Notes: generated from the letters alone by a model not told the origin. Numbered from the stretch's first letter, positions 16,387 through 25,798 are shown. The stretch is 64,000 nt of DNA from JBEKCP01 sp049509515 (GCA_049509515.1 JBEKZV010000030.1:43073-107072); one strand, 5' to 3'. Translations and numbers: made by a program.

Positions 16387-17730
16387 TTACTTGGCGTTCA
16401 CTTTGGTTGCCGGAAGCTTCTGCCGGGTGTCACTTCTCCCTTCCCTCACGTCGACGTTCTTGAGCCAGTCCTCCCATACGCCGATCAGCTTATCCTGGGC
16501 TCTACGATCGATCTTCCCGTCCGAAGAAGACCCTTGGACCGGCATTGCCAGGCCGCCGGATTGTCCCGCTCCCGAGAGACCACCCCATACCCCCCAGCCC
16601 GTATCACAGAAATCGTACTCTCCCAGCGCGGCGGTGCCGCAGGGATCGTGTTCGCCCGTTACCGAGTACAAGAGGGTGAGAATCCAGGCTCGTTTATTTT
16701 CGGAAAGCGACTTGTCGCCGAGCGCTTCAACGAGCGCGGGGACCGCCTTGATGCCCATGCTGAGGAGCTTCCCTTCCGGCGTATTGGGCGGTACAAACTT
16801 ATGGGCCCACTCTCCGTATGTCCCCGCAACTATCTTCAGCCGCCGGTTTGCGTCGAGGGCCGAGATCCATTGCGTGGCCTGTTTTCGCTCCTGCGATGTC
16901 AATTCGATGGCCACGGGCCGCACAACCAGCGCGATGGATCTTGACCGAAAGAAGATCAGTCCGTCGATGTCCGGCTCGTCGACAATGGTTTTCGTGTTGT
17001 GGTACAGCACTTCCAACGAATACGTCCCCGGTTGGCGTATCTTGACAAAGCTGCCCACATCGAGCACCGTCTCCCAAGATTCCCCATACTCAAGGATGCC
17101 CTCCTGGTATTGCCCGCCGCGGTCAACTATGATCAAGCCCCCGTGTTGCGGGAACGGATTTTCCCTGACCGGCAGCTCCGCGCCTTTGCCATCCCGTGCC
17201 ACGATCCGCCAGCGTGCCTGCCGCCCGGTTCGATAATCTCCACTATTCCTGAAGCCCACAGTGGCTTTCTCGCAGTCCACGTTCTTGAGCGTGACTTTCA
17301 GCCGCGGGAGCGACAAAGGAGTCGCCTCCAATGGCCCTTTGGCGTCCAGCAACACCACCAGTGGATCGGGCTTCTTCTGGACGCGGCGCAGCGCCGTGAG
17401 CAACTCAAGATTGTACAGCCTTCCCGATTCGGTGTCCTCGTCGTCCTCGAAAAGCTTGCGCTGCTTCTTGTTCAAGATCTCCAGCTTGGCGCTCAAGAAT
17501 GCTTCCCACGTCTTACCCCCGCGGCGAACGACTTCAGTGAGGCACGGCTCGTAAGTCGAGTCCTCGCGAAACTCCCAGTTGTTGAGTAGCTTATCGAGGG
17601 ACTGCCTCAACTGCTCGTCTGCGAACGGCTTGACCTTCGCAACGACTGAAGCCCGGGGGACCTCGTCCTCCTGGGCGAAGACCCTGAGGGCAAACAACAT
17701 CACCATCGCAGCGACAATGATACGTCTCAT
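16387..17730 (-). CDS. secreted protein of unknown function
   Basis: The protein has 447 residues. I chose the ATG at 17730 because it begins a clear signal peptide (MRRIIVAAMVMLFALRVFAQ); the frame upstream has no such feature. The mature protein starts with a charged helical part (KPFADEQLRQSLDKLLNNWEF). A beta-rich middle follows (LKVTLKNVDCEKATVGF and GTYSLEVLYHN), resembling an immunoglobulin-like sandwich. The C-terminal part, with KAVPALVEALGDKSLSENKR, reads like a HEAT-type helical pair. No catalytic motif is seen. It lies 77 bases downstream of the beta-helix gene on the same strand. Confidence 0.7.
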   Translation of the reverse strand: MRRIIVAAMVMLFALRVFAQEDEVPRASVVAKVKPFADEQLRQSLDKLLNNWEFREDSTYEPCLTEVVRRGGKTWEAFLSAKLEILNKKQRKLFEDDEDTESGRLYNLELLTALRRVQKKPDPLVVLLDAKGPLEATPLSLPRLKVTLKNVDCEKATVGFRNSGDYRTGRQARWRIVARDGKGAELPVRENPFPQHGGLIIVDRGGQYQEGILEYGESWETVLDVGSFVKIRQPGTYSLEVLYHNTKTIVDEPDIDGLIFFRSRSIALVVRPVAIELTSQERKQATQWISALDANRRLKIVAGTYGEWAHKFVPPNTPEGKLLSMGIKAVPALVEALGDKSLSENKRAWILTLLYSVTGEHDPCGTAALGEYDFCDTGWGVWGGLSGAGQSGGLAMPVQGSSSDGKIDRRAQDKLIGVWEDWLKNVDVREGRSDTRQKLPATKVNAK

Positions 17731-17806
17731 CAGACCGGCCTTTCTTCGTGCGCCTTGCTTTTCGGCCTGCAATGCCTTGGCAACAGCCCTTGGGCATCGT
17801 CTACGC

Positions 17807-19192
17807 CTATTGTACAGCCTTCCCTCCCTCCACGGCGCCCACGTCCGCCGGACCGTCTGCGTACCTGTCGTGACTATAGTAATCCTTGGCGATGTAGCCA
17901 ACTCGTCCGGTGGCTGCGTGTCTCACCGGACTGGTGCCGGACGGCATGAAGGTTTTCGTGTCCACGAGCCCCGCCTCGGCCCAGGTGCGGAAGACGAGGT
18001 TGTTGTCCGCGGTCAGACCGGGTTGCGGGCCTGCGCCGAGGTGATAGACGTAGTTCCGCGCCGGGTTGAACGGCACGTCGGCCTCCGGCTCGATGACCAG
18101 GTTATGTTTGATCGTGACATCAGGCCCGTAGACATCCACCAAGGTGGCGCAGTACGGGTCGCGGCTGGCGGCCGCCTTCCGCGACCTATACAGCGTGTTG
18201 AAGTAGATTTCGGAGCCCGCCCTGGAAAGATAGCCCGAGCACTTGTCGATGTCCGCCTGCGGGACGTGGTTGTGCTCGTACATCGGGTACTTCCGCTTCT
18301 CCCAACTGATGTTGTTGTAGAAGCGGTTCACGGCCTCCGGTCCGTTATGGCCCAGGGCGTTGAGTTTCATCGGCCACACGCGGACGTCGTTGCCCCACTG
18401 CCGGGTGAACCGATTGCCGTGGGCCCGCACATATCCGGCCACCGCGATGCAGACATTGTGGCCGATCGGCGACTCGGCCATGCCGATGTCGCTGAACGCA
18501 CAGTCGCGAACCTCCAGGTTGAAGCACCTCAGCAAGTCGATGACCGAGAATGCCTGGACGCGATTGTCGAAGTGCCGGAACGTACACTTGCAGACCTCGA
18601 AATCCAGCGCCACGGAGATCATGTTCGATAGGCTGTAGTTCGAGTTGCAGATGGCCGCGCCGTCCGTCTTGCCGTCCACGACGACGTTCTCCCACTTGAA
18701 GTTGTAGAAGGCGCTTTCCCTGGTGCCGTCGAAGACCTTGGCCGGGTCGTAAACGTGGAAACTGTAGCCGGAGGCGTCGCGGATGTTGAAGTTCCTGAAC
18801 AGCAGATCGTGGCTCTTGCCGGTGATCTTCATGCAGGTGCTCTTGTACGTCTCGAAGCGGAAGTCCTCGAAACGCACGTGGGCGACGTTGGGGAAATCGT
18901 TGGATCGAGGCACGACGGTCGTGAAGACCGTCTGCGGGTTGCAGGTCACGGTGATGGGGTTGGCGGCGGTGCCGGAGAGGTTGCCCAGCGAAAGGCCGCT
19001 GTACGTGCCGGGATTGACGTACAGCGTGTCCCCGGGTTGCAGCTTGAGCGCGGCCTGCGCGTCGGCGTAGCGCAAGTATCCCGAGCCGCTGCCGATGCTC
19101 ACGCGGCGGGGGGCCGCGGCCCATGAGTGCTGCGGGCTGCACAGGAAGGCCAAGGCACACGCAGTCGAGATCAAGACTCGCCGGACGGTCAT
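17807..19192 (-). CDS. secreted parallel beta-helix protein
   Basis: The protein has 461 residues with a signal peptide of about 25. It opens with the typical sequence of polysaccharide-lyase-like beta-helices (AQAALKLQPGDTLYVNPGTY), followed by repeated short strands with Asn ladders (NVAHVRFEDFRFETYKSTCM, LLFRNFNIRDASG, VTIKHNLVIE). The C-terminus has a DVGAVE motif common at the end of such proteins. This fold usually serves carbohydrate binding or lysis. Catalytic residues cannot be assigned. It starts 1 base after the stop of the glycosidase-like gene, so they are likely co-transcribed. Confidence 0.8.
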   Translation of the reverse strand: MTVRRVLISTACALAFLCSPQHSWAAAPRRVSIGSGSGYLRYADAQAALKLQPGDTLYVNPGTYSGLSLGNLSGTAANPITVTCNPQTVFTTVVPRSNDFPNVAHVRFEDFRFETYKSTCMKITGKSHDLLFRNFNIRDASGYSFHVYDPAKVFDGTRESAFYNFKWENVVVDGKTDGAAICNSNYSLSNMISVALDFEVCKCTFRHFDNRVQAFSVIDLLRCFNLEVRDCAFSDIGMAESPIGHNVCIAVAGYVRAHGNRFTRQWGNDVRVWPMKLNALGHNGPEAVNRFYNNISWEKRKYPMYEHNHVPQADIDKCSGYLSRAGSEIYFNTLYRSRKAAASRDPYCATLVDVYGPDVTIKHNLVIEPEADVPFNPARNYVYHLGAGPQPGLTADNNLVFRTWAEAGLVDTKTFMPSGTSPVRHAATGRVGYIAKDYYSHDRYADGPADVGAVEGGKAVQ

Positions 19193-19193
19193 T

Positions 19194-20777
19194 TCACTCC
19201 ATCCTCACGGCAGCGGCGGGCGCGCTCTCCGGCGGCAAGAGCAGTTCCCTGCCGAAGGCCTCCAGGTCGCGGTACTGGTTCTGCCAAGTCGTGTACATCG
19301 CGCCCGCGAGACTGCCGGGCACCTTTCGGGCATCGCGGAGCCAATCCCTGATCGCGCCCACCGGCCCGTCGTAGTATCCGGCCAGGATCTGCCGGTGCCC
19401 GCGGTCGGCGAAGTGCCGCAGCGAAGCCACCCGCTTGGCCGGGTCGGAGTTCCAGTTGACCAGAACCACCTCCTTGGCAAGCCCTTCCCACGATCCAAAC
19501 CACGGCCCGTCGCCTTTGACCAGGTAGTACCGCCCGGCCTGCCGGGCATTGTGGTGCGGGTCGAACATGTCGGACCAGACGTAGATCGGCTTGCCCGCGT
19601 CCTCCGCGCGGACCATCTCCACGCACTTGCGGACGTTCTCGGCCAGCAATTGCCCGGGGGTCTTGCCCGTGTCCGCGCAGCTTTGGTCCCAGCCCTGGAC
19701 GCGGATCTCGTCGTGCTGCAGGAAGTAACCGTCGGGGGCCAGATGCCGGTGCACCTGCCGGATCTGCCAGCGGAGGATGTCGTACACCTTGGGCTCGCCC
19801 ATGCAGCACATGACCTGGCCTTCGCCGACGATCGCCGCGTGATAGTAACTCACGCGGAGCTTCTGACCGGGACGGATGCGGCTGGCGGCGGGCAGGGTCA
19901 CCACGGGCGGATCGTGCCAGGCCGTAAAGCAGCCGGGATAGGGATCGGTGCCCAACTTGGCATCGAGCGCATTCTGGAAATCCTTGCCTTCGAGGTACAC
20001 GGTGCGGCCGTCTTCGCCGGCAACGCGCAGCGGGGTTCCGCCGCGGCGGACCACGTTCACCAGCCCGGCGGGCTCGATCCGCACGTCGTCCCACCAGATC
20101 GTGCCCCGCTTGCCGCCCCAAACGCCGAGGTAGAGATTGACCTCCGAGCACTCCAGGCTGTTGAAGGTCACGTCGATCCGTTTCCAGTCTTGCGTCTTGT
20201 CGACGCGCGGCTTGTAGTAGTTCAGCGCGGTGCCGTCCTTGCCGAGCACGGCAACCTCGACCTTCCCGGCGGCCTCGAAGTCCCGGGTCTTGACGGCCGC
20301 CGAGACGTGGTAGCAGCGGAACGGCCGGACGGCGACCCTCTGGCAGACCCGGCCGTGGCCGTGTTGCGGGTCGCCGAGGCCGATGTCTTCCATGCGGAGA
20401 GACGAGCGGCCCTCGGATTTCACCTCGCTGTCGATGAAGCTGATCTTGCCCGGCCGATCGACAAAGCTCCAGCCCGCCGGGACATTTCTCCTGGATTGCT
20501 CGAAGCCGCCGTTGACGATTCGCACGCCGTCGTCGGCCGGCACGAGCTTCCCCTCCTGCGCCACGAAGGGCGCATCGCGGACAGGCAGTCCCTCCGCCAG
20601 GCTCGCATCGCGGGACAAGAGGTCGTTGGAGTAGCCGATGGGGCACACGCTCACGATTGCCGCGAGCTTCAGGTCGCGGATTGCCTGGCGGAAGCGGCCG
20701 GCGTTGCGGGCATACTGCTTGGGCAGCCGATCCCACCGCATGAACTTGCTGTCGCCGAGCACTACTGGTCTGTCCAA
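19194..20777 (-). pseudogene. glycosidase-like secreted protein, main part of a split gene
   Basis: The open frame of 527 codons begins at a TTG with no ribosome binding site and lacks a signal peptide. Its first residues (VVLGDSKFMRWDRLPKQYA) look like the inside of a domain. A galactose-binding-like module is seen at about residues 85-240 (VRIVNGGFEQSRRNVPAGWS up to TIWWDDVRIEPAGL), followed by a TIM-barrel-like part (YFLQHDEIRVQGWDQS, IYVWSDMFDPHHNA, ILAGYYDG). The acidic residues in HDE and SDMFD could be catalytic, but no GH family is certain. The missing N-terminus lies at 20872-21018, separated by a 56-bp palindrome and a frame change. Confidence 0.7.
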
Positions 20778-20801
20778 GTCGAGTTTACCAGTTGGCGAAT
20801 C

Positions 20802-20857
20802 ATACCAACCCGAAGCGCAAGCGAGGGACGTCCCTCGCTTGCGCTTCGGGTTGGTAT
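20802..20857. repeat. 56-bp perfect palindrome, family B (inside a split gene)
   Basis: The two 28-nt halves are exactly complementary with no loop; the left half begins ATACCAACCCGAAGCGCAAG. Its translation products (TNPKRKRGTSLACASG or RSASEGRPSLALRV) recur in predicted planctomycete proteins by my recollection, marking a mobile REP-like element. It interrupts the glycosidase-like gene. Confidence 0.9.
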
Positions 20858-20871
20858 ACTGGCGGCCATGT

Positions 20872-21018
20872 TCAGCAATTAGTATCGTCGATGTTCTTAT
20901 CGACCAACAGATTCATCGGCAAGTAGACCCAGCGATGTTCCAGCGTCGCGGCAGCCGACGCTGCTGCGGAAACAGCCGCCAGGGCGCAGGCGGCCAGCGC
21001 CGCGGTTTTCGTGAGCAT
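20872..21018 (-). pseudogene. N-terminal fragment of the split glycosidase-like gene
   Basis: The fragment has 48 codons and starts at the ATG at 21018, preceded by aaggaaa. It encodes a good signal peptide (MLTKTAALAACALAAVSAAA) and a short mature part (LEHRWVYLPMNLLVDKNIDD) before a TGA. This continues logically into the glycosidase-like frame after the palindrome. One base out of phase, the frame is open through the palindrome into the main part, so insertion plus a one-base shift explains the split. No independent function is likely. Confidence 0.7.
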
Positions 21019-21046
21019 GATTGGATTTCCTTTAACACCCCTTCCC

Positions 21047-22381
21047 TCAGACCGCCAGGTCATCCAGCGGGGGGCGCCAGAGGGGGAGCGGGGGGAAGAG
21101 GACCTCTCCGGCGTGCCGGGCCAACGCGGTCGAGGGCACCACTCGGCCGTCCTCCAGGGCGGCGGCCCAATCGAGCTGGCCGAGCACCAGCCGCGTGAAA
21201 TCGGCCACGTTCATGCGGAGGTAGCTGCGCCCCATGTGGTTGGCCACCGACCGGGCCCGGGCATGCGCAACCTCGACCTGGTATTTGTTCCCCTCGACCA
21301 GCAGCCCGAGTTCCAGCGGCCGGGGCAGGCCGGCCGCGGCGGCCCGGGCCGAGAGATCCTCCCCCAGACGATTCAGCAGCGCCACCGGATCGAGGAGCCG
21401 GGCCATCGTCACCTGCCGGTCGTCCGCCTCCGGCGTCTCCCGCCGCCCGCCGGCCTCGCGGAAGATCTTCACCAGCGGGCTGTGGTCCGGGGCGCAGAGA
21501 GCGATGCTGTGGCGGTCCTGCTCGATGGCGTCGCCGCAGGCCCGCGCCAGCAGCTCGACGGCCGGTTTCCGGCGGCGGGGGGTAGTCATCAGCTCGAGGA
21601 TTCTGCCCCCCCGCAGGACCATGTAACCGACGATCTGCGTGTTCTGCTCCTCGAGGTCCCAGAGGTTGGGGCCGTCCAGAGCGACGTAGAACTGGTCGAA
21701 GGCGTGTTGCTCGAGGAGCCAGCGCCAGTAGGCGCGGGTCCGCTCGACGGGGCCATAGCTGCCCGTCAGATTCTGGTTGTAGACCCGCATCAGGCCCCGT
21801 TCCTCCCAGCGGCGCCAGGGCCGGATGTGCAGCCGCGGTTGGCGGCTGGGGCGCAGCCCGCGGTCCAACAGCCGCGACAGCACGGCGTGGGTACCGGCGA
21901 CCCAGACGTTGGGCGGTCCGCAGAGTGCCCAGCCGCTGCGGCGGAAAAAGCGGGGCACGCCGGTCCGCAACAGGCCCACCAGCGCGCCGGAGCGGGCCAT
22001 TTGCAGCTCGGCGGCCGCCAGGAGGTGCGTCGCCAAGCCCTGCCCGCGGCAGGAGGCTGCGCTGGCCAGCCGATCCAGTCCGGCCACCGGCATCTGCCGG
22101 CGGCCGAATTGCATGACGCGGTGCGTGAGGTGTGCGTGGGCGACGATCCGCCCGTAGCGCCGCAACAGGAGCCGGTCGTGCGGCTCGCAGGTAGGGTCTT
22201 CGAGCGACGAGCGCAGCCCCGCTACGGCCGCTGCTCCGAATACCTCGCCCAGGAAGCAGCCGATGGCGGCCTGATCGCTGGCGGCGGCCCTGCGAACCGG
22301 CGAACGCACCCGCCGCCGCCCCCCCTGTCCGGAACCGGACCCCATCGACAGACCGGGCAAAACCGCTCCATCCATCGGCAT
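21047..22381 (-). CDS. Eis-like GNAT family N-acetyltransferase
   Basis: The protein has 444 residues, the size of the Eis group: a first GNAT domain with the acetyl-CoA loop CRGQGLATHLLAAAEL, a second degenerate GNAT domain, and a C-terminal sterol-carrier-like domain (YLRMNVADFTRLVLGQLDW). Eis-type enzymes acetylate amines, including aminoglycosides; the native substrate here is unknown. It has no signal peptide. It is third in a minus-strand run with a GT2 glycosyltransferase and a conserved hypothetical protein, 74 bases after the latter. Confidence 0.8.
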   Translation of the reverse strand: MPMDGAVLPGLSMGSGSGQGGRRRVRSPVRRAAASDQAAIGCFLGEVFGAAAVAGLRSSLEDPTCEPHDRLLLRRYGRIVAHAHLTHRVMQFGRRQMPVAGLDRLASAASCRGQGLATHLLAAAELQMARSGALVGLLRTGVPRFFRRSGWALCGPPNVWVAGTHAVLSRLLDRGLRPSRQPRLHIRPWRRWEERGLMRVYNQNLTGSYGPVERTRAYWRWLLEQHAFDQFYVALDGPNLWDLEEQNTQIVGYMVLRGGRILELMTTPRRRKPAVELLARACGDAIEQDRHSIALCAPDHSPLVKIFREAGGRRETPEADDRQVTMARLLDPVALLNRLGEDLSARAAAAGLPRPLELGLLVEGNKYQVEVAHARARSVANHMGRSYLRMNVADFTRLVLGQLDWAAALEDGRVVPSTALARHAGEVLFPPLPLWRPPLDDLAV

Positions 22382-22455
22382 GAATCCCTTCCGCGAATTC
22401 CTTGCGATCCGTCCGAGGCTTCCGAGCGCCGCTACCTGTGCCTATCAGAACATGT

Positions 22456-24069
22456 TTATTCGTTCTTGGGAAGTAGTTGCTCCAAGAATTCCCGCAGGGT
22501 TGTCTCCGGATATAGACAGAAGCCGTACTCGCGCCACCCGAGAACCCTTTGCGCCCGCACGGCGCGCATCGCCGCGGCCTGGCGATCGAGGAGCTGTCGC
22601 CGGCGATCGGCCACGAATGGCTGGAGGGCCGCATTGATCTGGCGGAGCGATTGCCACCGCTGGCGCGCATTCTCGGGAGTCTGCGGCGCATGCACCCACT
22701 GCTGCTTGGCTCGAACCAGGTCGCGGGCCTCGCGCGGCAGGGGGGGATCCATTGCCAACTCGGCGTGAAATACCAAGTCTCGCAGTTCCCGCCGCAGGGC
22801 CCTAGCCTGTTCCGCCGCGCCCCGGGGGGCGGCGACGGGTAGATAGAGCGTGGCCGACAGGACCAAGATCCCCGGCGGCTGGAGGCCGAAGAACCGCTCG
22901 ATCAGGCGGTCCGTCACTTGATCGTACTTCGCGCCCCCGATGCCGTGGAGGAAGAGGTCCCCCAGGGCCAGGCGGGCCCAGAGCGTAGTCACCAGGGCCC
23001 GGGAGCGGATTCGCACGCCCTGGCGGTCCCAGTCGGCCAATGCGTCGGCGGCCGCGGCGGCATCTCGCGGCCCCCCCCACGGAAAGCGAAGCTCCAAACC
23101 CTGCCGATCCGACATCGCCAGCCCGCCCTGTTCACGGCAAACGAACAGTCGCCGACGCTGGGGGCTCTGGGCCGTCCAAATCCACAGCGGCAGCTCGACC
23201 CACGGACCGTCCTGCACCAGATCGGGGACCGGATGCGCGGCACTGCGGATCCGATTGGCCCGACGGTACTCTTCTACCGCCCGGTTGTGGACCTCGCGGA
23301 ACCTCGCCGCCTCTGCCGCCAGGTGTACGACGAACCAGCGAAACGGCTCGGATTGGCAGACCCAACTCTGGGGGACCTCCAGCGTCCGCAGTCCCCAGCG
23401 GCCTTCGATTTGGTGCCGGGCCTGGGCCAAACAGTACCCCAACCGGTCCGTCTGCTGCCGCCGCTGGAGCACCATCGGCCAGTAGTCGCGCACGAGCGGC
23501 TGCGGCACCAGGGGGGCGAGCTGCTCCTCCGCGCGGCGGCCGAAATCGGCCAGCAGCTCCCCGTCTACCACCCGCCGCTCCTCGTAAGGCACCACCGGCT
23601 CGGGGCGGTCCAGTGGGATCGCTTCCCGCCGCGGGTCTTCGAGGGTGCCGCCGGGCACGGCCAGCGACGCACTCTTGACCGTGTCGCTGTCGATGACCAG
23701 GTTGACGGCGGTCGCTTGATGCCGCCGGGCGAGGTTGCCCAGGGCGAAATTCTTGAACCAGACCCCGGGGTGGAAGAGTTCCGGCTGGTGGCCCGCCAAG
23801 AGGATCAGTCCCCGGGGGTCCTCGGCGGCCGGCTCGACGTGGCGGTAGGCCGCCGTCCAGCGCCGCGCCTGAGCCAGCAGGTCGGCCCTGGCCGCCATGG
23901 CGAGTTCGGCCAGAGAACGGCCTTGCACCTGGCACGCTGCCAGGGAAGCGTGCCGATCGACGTTGGCGGCGATCAGCCCCCCGACCTCTTCCCAGGGCGG
24001 GTCCACCAGGGCAGAGCGGTCCTCGCGGGGCGCTTGAAAGCGGCGATACTCGACAGGCTGGTGGGACAT
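22456..24069 (-). CDS. conserved hypothetical protein, putative planctomycete family
   Basis: The protein has 537 residues, is cytoplasmic, and has no signal or membrane segment. I believe a similar protein occurs in other planctomycetes, but I cannot name a domain. Notable segments are ILLAGHQPELFHPGVWFKNF (about residues 90-109), VNLVIDSDTVKSASL, a long acidic-basic middle, and FLHGIGGAKYDQVTDRLIER. The first segment recalls the GQQ motif of the bacillithiol synthase BshC, which sits in a similar place; overall similarity is too weak to assign. It lies 3 bases after the GT2 gene and 74 bases before the GNAT gene, so the three probably form an operon. Confidence 0.75.
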   Translation of the reverse strand: MSHQPVEYRRFQAPREDRSALVDPPWEEVGGLIAANVDRHASLAACQVQGRSLAELAMAARADLLAQARRWTAAYRHVEPAAEDPRGLILLAGHQPELFHPGVWFKNFALGNLARRHQATAVNLVIDSDTVKSASLAVPGGTLEDPRREAIPLDRPEPVVPYEERRVVDGELLADFGRRAEEQLAPLVPQPLVRDYWPMVLQRRQQTDRLGYCLAQARHQIEGRWGLRTLEVPQSWVCQSEPFRWFVVHLAAEAARFREVHNRAVEEYRRANRIRSAAHPVPDLVQDGPWVELPLWIWTAQSPQRRRLFVCREQGGLAMSDRQGLELRFPWGGPRDAAAAADALADWDRQGVRIRSRALVTTLWARLALGDLFLHGIGGAKYDQVTDRLIERFFGLQPPGILVLSATLYLPVAAPRGAAEQARALRRELRDLVFHAELAMDPPLPREARDLVRAKQQWVHAPQTPENARQRWQSLRQINAALQPFVADRRRQLLDRQAAAMRAVRAQRVLGWREYGFCLYPETTLREFLEQLLPKNE

Positions 24070-24072
24070 CGG

Positions 24073-24780
24073 CTAAGACCCGGAACCTGGTGCTGCCAGC
24101 GCCCGGTCCAATACGTCACGGTAGACTTGCAGCCGCGTGTCGGCCTGATCCAGGGCCCCGCCGAACGACCGCCGCTCGTCGAGATAGATGAGCGGGACAG
24201 CCACCTCGACAATCGTCAATCCGAGCCGCGCCGCCTGGACCCAAAGCTCCAGCGGCATGGCGTAGCCGTTTTCCGTCAGGCGAAGCCGGTCGAGAACGGA
24301 AACACGATACGCCTTGAAGCCGCAAAAGGCGTCGGTCAACCGCAGCCCCAGCCGGCGGTTGACCTCCGCGGTGATGACCTGGTTGATCCGCTGCCGCTCG
24401 GCGGGCGGGTCGCTCTGACCCGGAAATCGCCGCAGATACCGGCTCCCCGACACGATGTCCGCCCGGTCAATCTGGTCCAGGAAGCGGGGAATCAGTTGCG
24501 GCTGGTGCTGGCCGTCGCAATCGATCGTCACCAGCACGTCGTAGCCCCCTTGGGTTGCGAAGCGGAAGGCCGACCGCAGTGCCGCACCGTAGCCCAGGTT
24601 CCGCGGGTGCCGCAGGACGCGGACGTCGCTGCGGACCTCCAGCACCTCCGACGTGCCGTCGTCCGAGCCGTCGTCCACCACCAGCACGTCCTGGCTGTAG
24701 GTCAAGGCCCCGTCCAGCACGGCCGCGACATTGGCCGCTTCGTTGTAGACGGGCAGGGCGGTCAGGGTTCGCGGGGACAT
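24073..24780 (-). CDS. GT2 family glycosyltransferase (dolichol-phosphate mannosyltransferase-like)
   Basis: The protein has 235 residues. I chose the ATG at 24780 because the GT-A fold begins directly after it (LTALPVYNEAANVAAVLDG); the upstream frame is repeat DNA. The nucleotide-sugar site is VVDDGSDDGTSEVL and the metal-binding DxD-like motif is VTIDCDGQHQPQ. It lacks C-terminal membrane helices, so it is the soluble DPM1/YfdH-core type, which transfers a sugar to a lipid phosphate or other acceptor. It is first in the run with the hypothetical and GNAT genes. Confidence 0.9.
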   Translation of the reverse strand: MSPRTLTALPVYNEAANVAAVLDGALTYSQDVLVVDDGSDDGTSEVLEVRSDVRVLRHPRNLGYGAALRSAFRFATQGGYDVLVTIDCDGQHQPQLIPRFLDQIDRADIVSGSRYLRRFPGQSDPPAERQRINQVITAEVNRRLGLRLTDAFCGFKAYRVSVLDRLRLTENGYAMPLELWVQAARLGLTIVEVAVPLIYLDERRSFGGALDQADTRLQVYRDVLDRALAAPGSGS

Positions 24781-24982
24781 GTGTCGACAAGGATGAAGGA
24801 TAAAGGATAAAGGAAGGATCTGTTGTTCAGCGGGCGACCAACGCTGCGCGTCGGTGCCCTGCCCGCCGCTTGCGGCTTCGCAGGCGGAAGGATGAAGCAG
24901 CAAAGCTAAAGAAAGGATGACGGGTGAAAGACCTCCGCGCCGGGCAAGCCCGGCCGCTAGACTCCCGCCCCGCCGTCCGCCT
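24781..24982. repeat. inverted aaggataaagga repeats around a family C copy
   Basis: Tandem ggatgaaggataaaggataa units (24790-24815) and, at the other end, the inverse pattern (tttcctcctttatccttccgc, about 24985) face each other across the gap. A diverged, oppositely oriented copy of repeat C fills 24828-24890 (TTCAGCGGGCGACC up to GCAGGCGG). Confidence 0.6.
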
Positions 24983-25798
24983 TCATCTTTCCTCCTTTAT
25001 CCTTCCGCCTTCGCGCCCCACCCACTGGATGGGGTCGTGCTCCCGCCGGCTGGCCCAAACGTCGATCCCGGGGAACTGCCGGGCCAGGACGCCGGCCAGA
25101 TCGTCCAGGGCGAACCGCTCGCTGGCGAAGTGCCCCGGCAACAAGAGGCCGATGCCCTCGGCCTCGGCCTCCAGACAGGTATGGAAACGGGTTTCGCCGA
25201 TCACCAGCGCGTCGCAGCCGGCGGTTTGGGCCGGCCCGAGAAATTCGCCGCCGCTCCCGCAGGCCACCGCCGCCAGCCGCACCGGCCGGTGCGGGTCGCC
25301 CACCATTTGTAGTCGCTCGATGTGGAGGAAGTCCATCAGCCGCCGGGCCAGGTGCTCGAGGGCAAGGGGCTCTTCAAACCAGCCGCAGCGGCCCGCCCCC
25401 TGTCCCTCCGCGTGCGGCACCAGGGCCACAATCCCGCGGAGCCCCAGTCCGGCCGCGAGCTGCTGGTTGATCCCCTCGGCCGCCGAGTCCAGCGAGGTGT
25501 GCGGGCTGAAGACCGCAATCCGCTCGGCAATCAGGTCCCCCAGCAGCCGGCCGACGGTCGTGTCCGCCGTCACGCGCCGCACCGCGGTCAGTGGTAGCGG
25601 ATGATGTGCGACGATCAGGTCGGCCCCGCCCTGGATCGCCTCGGCTGCGGCATCCGGGGTGATCGTCAGGCAGGTCATTATCCGCCGGATTTCGCGGCGG
25701 CGGTCGCCCACCAACAGTCCCACGTTGTCCCACGCCTCCGCAAGCCGCGGCGGCGCAAGTTCCTCCAAAAAGGCGATCACCGCTTGAAGCGTAGGCAT
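24983..25798 (-). CDS. Nif3-like dinuclear metal centre protein
   Basis: The protein has 271 residues. Signature motifs of the Nif3/YbgI (DUF34) family are present: AEAWDNVGLLVGD (residues about 20-32), ADLIVAHHPLPL with the two metal-binding His, FSPHTSLDSAAEG, and the C-terminal PGHFASE. The family forms toroidal hexamers with two metal ions per subunit. Its proposed GTP cyclohydrolase activity is not settled. It is cytoplasmic. The family's role is unknown in most bacteria. Confidence 0.92.
   Translation of the reverse strand: MPTLQAVIAFLEELAPPRLAEAWDNVGLLVGDRRREIRRIMTCLTITPDAAAEAIQGGADLIVAHHPLPLTAVRRVTADTTVGRLLGDLIAERIAVFSPHTSLDSAAEGINQQLAAGLGLRGIVALVPHAEGQGAGRCGWFEEPLALEHLARRLMDFLHIERLQMVGDPHRPVRLAAVACGSGGEFLGPAQTAGCDALVIGETRFHTCLEAEAEGIGLLLPGHFASERFALDDLAGVLARQFPGIDVWASRREHDPIQWVGREGGRIKEER

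Noticed and set aside
5970..20857. CRISPR array
   Set aside because: The repeats are palindromic, dispersed and without regular spacers or cas genes.
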